Positions 32,003-41,208 of a DNA stretch of 64,000 bases are shown here, one piece after another. Where the stretch lies: assembly GCA_033675265.1 (NCBI GenBank), contig JAUJYZ010000220.1, forward strand, positions 52,543 through 116,542. Reading direction: 5' to 3'. The notes below the pieces were generated by a model. That model was not told where the DNA came from. It worked only from the letters and a program-made list of their open reading frames with translations, and searched no databases. Positions within the stretch are counted from its first letter, which is position 1; each line of letters begins with the position of its first letter. Position numbers and translations under genes: made by a program. The DNA is from Actinostola sp. cb2023. Lineage: Eukaryota > Cnidaria > Anthozoa > Actiniaria > Actinostolidae.

Positions 32003-32042
32003 ATGTTAGCGCATATTTCACGGATATAATATTTGCACTCTA

Positions 32043-32385
32043 ATATATAACGTGTACTAAACTATATACAAAAAATAATATTCTACTACAATCTTAGTTT
32101 AATCTTCAAATACTATTCAAATATTATATCATAATCCAATAAATCGACAGTTATTTGGATTCGTTAAGCAGCTAGATTTATACATGAATACTTGAATACT
32201 GATACAGAAATACAGATCATAACTATACTAAACACTAAAGAAACGTAGCGAGTCACTTACTCTTCAAAATGAAATTACAAACGGGTTTCTCCATGTTCTG
32301 CTACAAGAAGGGTAGATGTACGGATATTCATCAGTCATCCAAGTTTTCCGTATGATTATTGCGATATAGTTAACCCAATCTCAGT
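32043..32385. other. Non-coding, nothing recognised
   Basis: AT-rich sequence without repeats or coding signal. Confidence 0.5.
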
Positions 32386-33290
32386 TCAATATATTAAATG
32401 TCCACATCGTGCTTGAGTTGTCTTTGGTGTTCATTATTTCTTTCGTTTTTCAATTTCGTCCGTTCTAACAACTGGTTTGAAGAAACTTTGAGATTTCTGC
32501 TCTTCATTTCCACAACAAATATCGGTAATTTCTAGCGTTGCAAGCTTCGTATTTAAAAGCCTCAAGCTTCGGACATTCATCTTCACTCAACTGAAGTCAC
32601 ACACAACTGAACAGCTTTGCATAAGCGTATTTGCATTTGAAATCAGTATTCCTTTGGGAAAGCAACAGACATGCAGCCAAAGAATACTCTCGTGAGTATG
32701 ACTATATTCTAAAACGGTTAGAGAATAAACACTCGTGCTTTATGGAATTTAGAGCGCCTCGCATTGATAGAAGGGCCACTCGGCGCTACGAGTCGCAGTT
32801 CAATATATTAAATGTCCACATCGTGCTTGAGTTTTCTTTGGTGTTCATTATTTCTTTCGTTTTTCAAATGTCGTTCGTTCTAACAACTGGTTTGAAGAAA
32901 CTTTGAGATTTCTGCTCTTCATTTCCACAACAAATATCGGTAATTTCTAGCGTTGCAAGCTTCGTATTTAAAAGCCTCAAGCTTCGGATATTCATCTTCA
33001 CTCAACTGAAGTCACACACAACTGAACAGCTTTGCATAAGCGTATTTGCATTTGAAATCAGTATTCCTTTGGGAAAGCAACAGACATGCAGCCAAAGAAT
33101 ACTCTCGTGAGTATGACTATATATTCTAAAACGGTTAGAGAATAAACACTCGTGCTTTATGGAATTTAGAGCGCCTCGCATTGATAGAAGGGCCACTCGG
33201 CGCTACGCGCCTCGTGGCCTTCTATCTGCTGCTCGGAGCTCTAAATCCCATAAAGCACTCGCGTTATTCTCTAACCCTTACATCAGTTGT
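32386..33290 (+). repeat. 422-bp tandem duplication ending in a hairpin
   Basis: CAGTTCAATATATTAAATGT starts at 32386 and at 32808, and the units are nearly identical. The end of unit 2 (about 33139-33210, GGTTAGAGAATAAACACTCG onwards) is followed by its own inverted copy to about 33290, forming a 75-nt-armed hairpin. The unit contains TATA-like and ATG-containing sequence but no recognisable protein. Confidence 0.9.
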
Positions 33291-33895
33291 CTCTCTTATC
33301 AACAGAAATTGAAGAATGTAACTCTACAGTTAGGTCCACGGCTATTCCTAAAGGATTTTTGTCCGAGAACAGCATTAATCGGGGAGAGGGCATAAAGTAT
33401 ATTTCTAATTGCTTTTATCGCATTAAAGTGATTTAAATGGAGCTAAATGGTTGACGTTTGTAATCTTGTCACACAAAGGCTCTCTCATGAAAACAATGAA
33501 TAAATTCGCCACAAAGTTTCAGGTCGTGAATTCGCCCACATTTATTGACTTATGTTCCATAATTTACGAAAAATCGCTAAATTGACAATGATTTCATGTA
33601 TGGTAACCATGAATCCATTGGATCCTATTAATAATGGTAATAGGACTGAGTGGAGTCCAATTTTGAAATAGGCCCATAGATAGTACGATGCTTAGTCAGG
33701 AATTACGACTCCTGTGTGACTGCGGCAAACATCGCCGTTCTTAACACACGCCAAACGAAATTCACAAATGATGTAAAGTAAACGGGTCAAATCGTATGGA
33801 TCGTGACAAAACCGTGAAAACAAGCTGTACCCCATATTCGATTAATTCCGCACCAAACCAAGCAAAATAAAAACAATGTAGTAATACACATGTGC
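33291..33895. other. Non-coding, nothing recognised
   Basis: No coding frame with family resemblance, no repeats noticed. Confidence 0.45.
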
Positions 33896-33899
33896 ACAA

Positions 33900-34206
33900 G
33901 TTTCAAGTGAATGTATCCAGTACACACGACACCAACATCTTCGTCGTGATCATTACCACATCAGGTCCCAGTTCCCTATCCATTGTGAGAACATCTCTGA
34001 AGTGAGGTCTCTGTACCTGTACAGCGCATGTAGGCCAGCCAGACTTTTCCCGACCCTCGTCCCAAGTACCAATATCCTACAGCTTTGATAAAACCAAGTT
34101 GTCGACATGCAACCTTGGTGTCTCTCATATCGAAGTCATCATGACACACTGTTCTCCATTGGCCAGTGTGGTAGACTCGTACAATATCAGCAACAGCTAA
34201 ACACAA
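33900..34206 (-). pseudogene. SRCR domain exon with nonsense change
   Basis: Minus-strand frame [75 protein letters not shown] then replaces the Trp of GWG (near 33978), followed by an out-of-context GNWDL region, and DEDVGVVC is still recognisable at about 33925. The G-to-R change in GQWGTV is unusual. It is divergent from the plus-strand SRCR exon at 34560, with a small inverted-repeat element between them. Confidence 0.85.
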
Positions 34207-34277
34207 TAGTTAAGGCAATTAAGAGTCAACAAATTGCTTTAAAATATTTTTTTCTAGTAGAGATGCAGCAAATACAC

Positions 34278-34550
34278 TATTCAAAAAAGGTTGGTGAAGG
34301 TTTTGTTTCATTTTGCATCTTGCATACCGAGCCCTAAATGTATTTTGGATCATATGTAAATAATGTCAGCATGCACATACAGAAGAAAATACGCCGGCTC
34401 CATATTGCGAAGACAAAGTTCAGTGTATTTTTGTGACCTTTCGCTGAATCCATTCACATCGCCCAAAGTGCATTTCGGGCTTGGTATGCAACATGCAATA
34501 TGCAAGATGCAAGATGCAACAAAACCTTCACCAACGTTTTTTTCAAATAG
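34278..34550. mobile_element. MITE between divergent SRCR exons
   Basis: Arms TTGGTGAAGGTTTTGTT (left) and AACAAAACCTTCACCAA (right), with outer runs CAAAAAAGG/CGTTTTTTTC and inner GCATCTTGCAT/ATGCAAGATGC. About 270 bp, no coding content. Confidence 0.75.
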
Positions 34551-34555
34551 CTGTA

Positions 34556-34878
34556 TACAACTTGAACCTGGTACATAACAATAGGTTCAGGTGTTGCTGG
34601 TATTGTACGAGTCTACCACAATGGCCAATGGGGAACAGTGTGTGATGATAATTTCGATATGAACGACGCCAAGGTTGCATGTCGACAACTTGGTTTTACC
34701 AAAGCTGTAGGATATTGGGACTATGGACGAGGATCTGGAAAAGTCTGGTTGGACGACATGGCATGTACAGGATCAGAGTCGTCACTGCCAAGCTGTTCCC
34801 ATCCTGGATGGGGAAATCATAACTGTGCCGGTCACACAGAAGATGTTGGTGTCGTGTGTTCTGGTTACAAAGGTTAAT
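34556..34878 (+). pseudogene. SRCR domain exon, 5' part disrupted
   Basis: IQLEPGT is followed by five extra bases (TAACA/ATA region, 34572-34583) that bring in a stop. The rest is clean: [92 protein letters not shown]. It ends at AAAG|GTTAAT, a plausible donor matching the one in the 13.0-kb exon. If the damaged linker is bypassed by splicing it could still be used, but the acceptor is not evident. Confidence 0.8.
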
Positions 34879-34879
34879 T

Positions 34880-35930
34880 GCTGCGAGCGTAGCGAGCAGC
34901 GAAACTAATCTTGACGGAGTCCCTGTGTACATGTGGATGCGTTTTCCCGGGCACTATATACTCTTGCGAATCTAGATCTTGCGGGTGGGTGGAGGATGAT
35001 TTCTGCTGTACGTATGACCAGCGGCAGTCCCTTCCAACAGCATGTTATTCTTCGTCGAGTTCGTTGTTTATATGGTATCAGTTTTGATCGGTGTTTATCA
35101 AGCGTAATAACCAGGTAAATGTTCTTTTTTCCCGCAAATTTACCATGCGAAGCACATCTTTATTCGTTGCTGGAAGCATTCATCAAGGTCACGAACGATT
35201 TAGAGTGATTTTCAGCCCTGCTGATGTGCATAGTCGTGTCCAGTTTGACTATGAAATGCAGTACAGTCGATCAGACTGAACACGACATATATTTGACTGC
35301 CCTTGAACAGTTGAAAGACAAACCGTCGCAGATACAGAGACGATATCGCTCATCTATCATCCAGATCGAGCTTGTTTATACATGTAGCTAGTCGTCGCCA
35401 ACGTCGCAACTACTGGCAATCGGCCCGTTGTAATTCGAGGGAAACAAATCGGCAAATCAAACATCAAATCAAAACTCAAATTACATTTTAATATTATAGA
35501 TGTCTATATTATATGGCTTTAATGAAGAATATAGATTGTATTTATGCATTTGATTCTCATGCTAACTGTTTTGGTATGCCTGATTCAAATGCAACTGCTG
35601 TCGTTTTGAAATTTCCTGATATATTTATGTTTTCTCTATGAGTTGAATACTATGCCTATGGTATTTGAAGTTGTAGTAGTTGAGTTTCACACTGCAGACA
35701 CCAATCAACTTCAATCAAGGTCAGATAAAAAAATCAAAAGAGATTGATGTTTACATTTCAAAGTTAATAATTAATAAATATATCAAATAAATTTAGATGT
35801 ATATATGTTTCTCGTGTCATTATTATTTGCCTGAAATGTTCCGGCAATGAATGATCACAGTTACAAATAATTCAACTCGTTTTATACAGTAATTTATCGG
35901 AGGTCATCGGGGTCGAAGCCGCTCAAGTAT
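34880..35930. other. Non-coding, nothing recognised with confidence
   Basis: A frame at 35130-35279 contains VAGSIHQGHERF, faintly reminiscent of motifs in transposon-encoded proteases, but the surrounding residues do not support an assignment. The remainder is AT-rich. Confidence 0.4.
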
Positions 35931-36619
35931 ATTAAGGCCTGACACATGAGCCTAATTGGCATAAAAACCATTATTTTCTATAAACTCAAAACTATACATG
36001 CTTTGGAGATAAAACTTCACCATAATGTTTAGTCCCTTGAGTGTGTGAAAATTTGATGTGGTTTATTGCATGTGCTGGGTCACGTGACAAATCACATGGC
36101 AACATATATCCAAATATTTCAGCTTAAAATGGGGTACATAGAAACGTTTCTAAGAATAATGAATCAGATGTCAAAAAGTTACATTTAGAAAGGTCTTTCT
36201 AATCCCGCCTTTTAACGTTGTCCTTAATCATTAGTTATAGAGATAATTGATAAAACAGGTCACGTGACCAACCCAGTTATTTGCATATTTTTATTTATCT
36301 CGTAAATGAGAATATGTAGACAGCATTAAAAGGCGGGATTAGAAAGATATCTACCAGAGGTATTTACCGAAACATTAGATAGTGTTCTAAGAAAAGTCTC
36401 TACGTACCCCATTTTCGATTGAATTTTTCAACCAGTCTTGGCCACGTGATTTGTCACGTGACACTTCATTTGCTATTATCGCGACTAAATTTTCACAAAT
36501 TCATGGGTCTTAGCATCTTGGAGAAGTTTTAGCTTCAAAGCATGAATAGTTTTCAGTTTATAGAAAATAATGTATTTATGCTAATTAGGCTGATATGTCA
36601 GGCCTTAATATACTTGAGC
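35931..36619. mobile_element. 689-bp palindromic foldback element
   Basis: Ends GCTCAAGTATATTAAGGCCT and its complement. Arms extend with interruptions through TTTTCTATAAACT/AGTTTATAGAAAA and the CACGTGAC-containing inner part (36070-36120 against 36435-36475). It contains several CACGTG E-boxes. No clear target duplication and no coding frame. Confidence 0.8.
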
Positions 36620-36802
36620 GTAAAACTGTAACATGCATCTACGATTGACGGCAAATACTTTATATAAATTATTAAACCTCGCATACTAAAATCCTTTACT
36701 ATAGGCATGAATCTTCTAATATTATTAAAGACTGGCGTTTGATGAAACGTGATGCCGGTAAAAGAAGATCTCGAATTTTATCAGAAGGTCACTTTGAAAC
36801 AC

Positions 36803-37547
36803 CATTCTCGTACCCAGAGCCCACTCCTCATTTGGTTCGTCGCTGGCTCTGGGAAACACTGAAATTTTAGCGAATTTCATTGGTTGTTGCAATCAACAAT
36901 GAATGATCGTATTTGATTGGTCCATGAGATAAACAAAGATTCAAACTTGCAAAGCGAACGAAGCGAATGACAGCGACGGTTGTAGTAATTTCATACAATA
37001 TTATTTTCAAACACTATATACCTTTTTTGAATAATAAATCAATGGAAACTGTGTAGACATAAATTCGTGAAGGGAGCCAGTCTAACAATACATAAATTAT
37101 AAAAGTAACGGCTACAGACACAATCTGGACACAATCGATCGTACTCGCTTTGAGCATTCAAAGGAATATCAGTTTATAATTCGAGAGAAACAATAACAAA
37201 GCGGAAGACAGGAAGGCTCACATGCAAGATTATATTAGAACATGTATTTATCGTCCAGCCTTTATCGCAACAGAGCCAGAGAAGAACCGGTGATGAACGT
37301 CGAAGGGCTTTTAAACGGCTACACGAAGATAAATGTACAAACTTGTGTACTTGTTACATTGTTTGAATATTCAAACCAACGTGAACACTACGTAGCCAGT
37401 AGACTCTTCCACAGTACCCATTCTCAGCGGTCTTTAGTACGAGCATGCGCTCTGACGACTTGGTCGTCAAAATTTGACGACCGAGCAACAGGGTTTCCCA
37501 GAGCCAGCGACGAACCAAATGAGGAGTGGGCTCTTGGTACGAGAATG
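36803..37547. mobile_element. Inverted-repeat element, 10-bp target duplication
   Basis: Ends CATTCTCGTACCCAGAGCCC and, on the right, GGGCTCTTGGTACGAGAATG; the inverted repeats run about 55 bp and include TCATTTGGTTCGTCGCTGGC. An exact TTTGAAACAC lies on both sides (36793-36802, 37548-37557). A 9-10-bp duplication suggests a Mutator-like origin. No transposase is recognised in the 745 bp. Confidence 0.85.
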
Positions 37548-37903
37548 TTTGAAACACAGGAAGTCCAAACACATTTTACTCATCGGGTTGCTGGCCGTAC
37601 TTTGTTGTTGTCGTATGGTGTATTTATATATAACACTAGACTTTGAATGCCTTTTGCTTAGCGACCTCGCAGCATTTCACTTGCAATATGTAACCGCTAG
37701 TACAATATATATTTATTATACACTGTTATCTCTTTAGAGATATTAGAATGACATGGAAGAAATTTAACTTGATCTCAGTCATTTAGTATCCTATTTGTGA
37801 GAGTATTTTATATATCCTAGTTTCTGTCGAAAATTCCTTGAAACTATTTTGTTTAATATCACATGTAACCTTTGATCACTGATTATTACTTTGCTTCTTT
37901 TCC

Positions 37904-38232
37904 AAGCTCCACCAGCAGATAATATACAACTTGAACCTGGTACAACAGGCTTAGCTATTGCTGGTATTGTACGAGTCTACCAATGGCCAATGGGGAACAG
38001 TGTGTCATGATATCTTCGATATGAACGACGCCAAGGTTGCATGTCGACAACTTGGTTTTACCAAAGCTGAAGGATATTGGTGGTATGGACGAGGGTCGGG
38101 AAAAGTCTGGTTGGACAACATGCGTTGTAGTGGTTCAGAAACGTCACTTGGCAGCTGTACTCACAATGGATGGGGAGTACATGACTCTGCTTGCGGAACT
38201 CACAACTATGATGCTGGTGTTCATGGTTCACT
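37904..38232 (+). pseudogene. SRCR domain exon with two-base deletion
   Basis: An acceptor TTGCTTCTTTTCCAAG precedes [24 protein letters not shown] is followed by loss of two bases (CA of CACAATGG, about 37981), shifting the frame. The shifted frame reads [80 protein letters not shown] and then loses the last VVC. The open frame continues to 38323 into an adjacent transposon end. Pseudogene unless the deletion is a sequencing error. Confidence 0.85.
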
Positions 38233-38615
38233 ACAGTGCACTAGCTTCGCACGAGGTCCCTGTGGATCTGTTTCCTCACCATTCTTAGTGTTATATAACA
38301 GCCTTAAGTGGGTGTCTCCGTAAAACACGCCCATCATTTTTACGATCAAAAATGAATTTCTCTTATACTCCTGTCTTTTGAAGGCCTGACATAAGGAATC
38401 ACTAATATCGATTTGGTTTCTTTGAAAATCATTTAATTTTTATTTTTTTATTTTTTTTTAATTATCGCGCTGCTCATGGCAATTTCGAAGTCCAGCAGAC
38501 TGTAAAATGGCAAGATTTTGCAACTGCCGCATAAAGCTAATTCGAGATTAAATGCAATACTTTTTGCATGGGTGTGTAGATATATCCTTCTAGTTTCTTT
38601 CGCAATATGGTTTTA

Positions 38616-38893
38616 CAGCGAAAATCCTTGTATCGCGACCTTTCGTTTTGAAAACTTCAGTTGGATTTTGGGTTTTTCTGTTCCGACAATCACTATATAT
38701 GTCCATTTCTTGAGTACAAAGTTAACTCAGCATAAACATCATTATTTAAGGTACTAAATAGTGACATTTCTATTGTTTTGTATTGTATTTAGTACTAATT
38801 AGTGCAAAAAATATATTGGCAGAACACAGAAAAACCCAAAATCCAGCTGAAGTTTATACAAAACGAAAGGTCGCGATACAAGGATTTTCGCAG
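38616..38893. mobile_element. 278-bp mariner-type MITE nested in the TTAA element
   Basis: Ends CAGCGAAAATCCTTGTATCG and its near-complement, flanked by TA (38614-38615, 38894-38895). The opposite arm of the host element has the empty site GCAATTTCTTAAAACC at 40108-40123, proving the insertion. Confidence 0.9.
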
Positions 38894-39874
38894 TAAGAAA
38901 TTGCATCTCACATTGTAACGGAATCAGGAAGAATATGGACCCTCATGCACGCGTTGTATTCATAAACCCAAACCACCCCAACTTTGAGGGCTTTTTTCAA
39001 AATCGTGGCACCTGATTCAAACTATTTTACTATGTGTGGTTAAAGTACTAATGTTTATCAATGCAAAACGCCAATAAAATCTTTCTGCATAGCATTTTTT
39101 TTTAAATCGTAAGCGTTCAAACTTTGGGGAAAATGCCCAAATCGAACTTCTGTCAGATTTCGATTGTTCGAACTAACAACAAAACTAAATACCTGAATAG
39201 GCTTAACCAGAGCTTGGTAGTCATAGTAAGTCCTTCTGAATCGTCTATAACGTGTAGAATAATTGCTTGACCTCCAAGGTTAGGGAATCAAGTGGCGGCC
39301 ATTGTACGTAAATTCATATTCAACGATCAGTCCAGATCGTAACAGTGTTTTCATGGCTTTTGATGTTCTTGTAAATTCCATTGTATGCGAATCTTTAGTG
39401 CAAAGAGGCGTCTACAGAGAATCAGTTATACATTTATCAAACAGCAATCGAGAATGGAGCTAAATAATCCAAACAATCGAGTGAGGAAACAACTCAGTTT
39501 CAATTCTTAGCCGGGTTCCGTGTTTACAATGAGATCATTCGTTCCCAGTCCCCCTCTCCTTTTGTACCAGTGAGGGTGGTAGAGGGTCATTTCGCTATAA
39601 AATATATAAAAAGTCTGGCTATCGTTTTCGTTTTAAAATTCAACTATAATTAAGAATATGTTGTCTTGTGTATGAATATATATATAATTTTTCTATATTT
39701 ATGTACTCGTGAGATAGTTTATCATCATTTAGGATCATTTTTAGCCGATGGTAGGTGTTTAGAAGTGGCTGGAGTACAAGGTGTAGTTGTTGCTCAGTCT
39801 AACAAAGGGAAAACAAATGCAAATGGGAAACAAATGAAACTTTGATTTAACAAAATCGACTTTAGAGGCAGATC

Positions 39875-40071
39875 TAGGGTAGGGTAGGATAGGATAGGAT
39901 AGGGTAGGGTAGGGTAGGGTAGGGTAGGATAGGGTAGGGTAGGGTAGGGTAGGGTAGGGTAGCATAGGGTAGGGTAGGGTAGAGCAGGGTTGGGTAGGTT
40001 AGGGTAAGATAGGGTAGGGTAGGATAGAGTTGGGTAGGGTTGTGTAGGGTAGGGTTGAGTAGGGTAGGGTA
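39875..40071 (+). repeat. (TAGGG)n microsatellite
   Basis: About 200 bp of TAGGG with variants TAGGA and TTGGG. It lies between the inverted repeats of the TTAA element, which makes it an internal array rather than a chromosome end. Confidence 0.95.
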
Positions 40072-40507
40072 TCATATTCTTCCTTATTCCGTTACAATGT
40101 GAGATGCAATTTCTTAAAACCATATTGCGAAAGAAACTAGAAGGATATATCTACACACCCATGCAAAAAGTATTGCATTTAATCTCGAATTAGCTTTATG
40201 CGGCAGTTGCAAAATCTTGCCATTTTACAGTCTGCTGGACTTCGAAATTGCCATGAGCAGCGCGATAATTAAAAAAATATATAAAAAAATAATTAAATGA
40301 TTTTCAAAGAAACCAAATCGATATTAGTGATTCCTTATGTCAGGCCTTCAAAAGACAGGAGTATAAGAGAAATTCATTTTTGATCGTAAAAATGATGGGC
40401 GTGTTTTACGGAGACACCCTCTTAAATTGCATGGTGCGTGCTATCATTTGAATCTACTGTTAATAATATATTATTTGCAATAAATAATACTTAATATAAC
40501 AATTATT

Positions 40508-40796
40508 TGAAATTTATAATTCAAGTACAAAGATGCAGCGGCCATGTTGGTGGTACAAACAAGAGAAGGCAATGAGGAAGGCTTTGTTGATCGTTGTAGC
40601 GCACAAGTATGGCCGTCATGATGTCATTCATGTGCAAACAAGAAATAGTTGAAAAGTAGTTTGTCAAGCGTAACTGAAGACTCGGAAAAAAACGAGAAAT
40701 TGGTTTGCATATGGAAAATATAGTAATAATAATACAAATATATCCACACTATTACTAACCCTAATAACACATATAAGGTATGTTACTAAACGGCGT
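40508..40796 (+). repeat. 290-bp direct repeat, left copy
   Basis: Runs from GAAATTTATAATTCAAGTAC to GGTATGTTACTAAA. The right copy is 45009-45304, 4.5 kb away in the same orientation, with small indels. It contains ATGGCCGTCATGATGTCAT and a CATATGGAAAATATAGTAAT stretch. No TG...CA termini or primer-binding site was seen, so LTR identity is not established. Confidence 0.85.
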
Positions 40797-40956
40797 AGTA
40801 ATAGCAGTAAGACTCATGATATTATGTTGCATGAACATATTTATTGATTTTTGCTCTATATTAATTATTTTACATAGCTCATCGCTCGGCGTAAAGTTGC
40901 ATTGGCCTTATATTACACTAGTAACAGCTAGCCACATTCGCTATATTTAGTAGACG

Positions 40957-40962
40957 TTTATT
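40957..40962 (-). terminator. Polyadenylation signal AATAAA of the peptide gene
   Basis: Minus-strand AATAAA begins 22 nt after the stop codon of the peptide precursor, a suitable place for 3' end formation in a compact transcript. Confidence 0.6.
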
Positions 40963-40983
40963 TTCGCTACATTTGCTATGATA

Positions 40984-41208
40984 TCATTTTAGGACGAGGC
41001 TGGCGGTTTCATCATCTGATGTTGGAATCTTATTGGTGGAGTCTTGCTGATGCTTGTGTCTTTTACCAAACAAACGACGACATAGATTATAATCGCCATA
41101 GATACCGCAACGTTTCGCCATGCGCTCTTTGTCCTGAATACTGATTCCTTCTGCCTGAAGGACAATCAACCCCACAATCACCACCAACATCAGGGCAAAG
41201 TACTTCAT
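40984..41208 (-). CDS. Small amidated neuropeptide / peptide hormone precursor
   Basis: 74 residues. Residues 1-21 form a signal peptide (MKYFALMLVVIVGLIVLQA core). A spacer ends in KR (32-33). Residues 34-47 are CGIYGDYNLCRRLF, followed by G48 as amide donor and KR (49-50); the tail is hydrophilic and acidic. Prohormone convertase cleavage and amidation would yield a 14-residue peptide with a Cys34-Cys43 ring (eight residues between) and a Leu-Phe-amide end. The C-x8-C spacing is also found in melanin-concentrating hormone and elevenin-type peptides, but the sequence matches neither, so I name no family. The internal RR (44-45) is a possible extra cleavage site. The start is the only Met before the hydrophobic core. 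No intron is needed, and AATAAA follows the stop. Codon use looks ordinary. It lies between the 290-bp direct repeats. Confidence 0.7.
   Translation of the reverse strand: MKYFALMLVVIVGLIVLQAEGISIQDKERMAKRCGIYGDYNLCRRLFGKRHKHQQDSTNKIPTSDDETASLVLK

Larger units (their letters stand above)
29247..32040. mobile_element. Small MITE (about 100 bp) split by two larger elements
   Basis: Outer ends GAGTGCAAATATTATATCC (29247) and GGATATAATATTTGCACTC (32040) are flanked by TA on both sides (29245-29246, 32041-32042), giving a mariner-type MITE. Its own sequence survives in three pieces: 29247-29276, 30687-30727 and 32003-32040. The gaps are filled by the palindrome 29277-30686 and the element 30728-32002. 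Confidence 0.8.
38308..40421. mobile_element. TTAA-type element with about 310-bp inverted repeats and TAGGG array
   Basis: Ends GTGGGTGTCTCCGTAAAACA and, at the right, TGTTTTACGGAGACACCCTC, with TTAA on both sides (38304-38307, 40422-40425). The inverted repeats run over 300 bp (about 38308-38615 plus 38896-38945 against about 40065-40421). The left arm is interrupted by a MITE. The interior is non-coding and includes the TAGGG array. It begins about 75 bp after the SRCR exon remnant. Confidence 0.9.

Noticed and set aside
35130..35279. VAGSIHQGHERF as a transposon-encoded protease or OTU-type motif
   Set aside because: The resemblance is limited to a few residues and the following sequence does not fit; no catalytic residues can be placed.
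39875..40071. TAGGG run as a telomere
   Set aside because: It is about 200 bp, variable, and enclosed by transposon inverted repeats with sequence on both sides.
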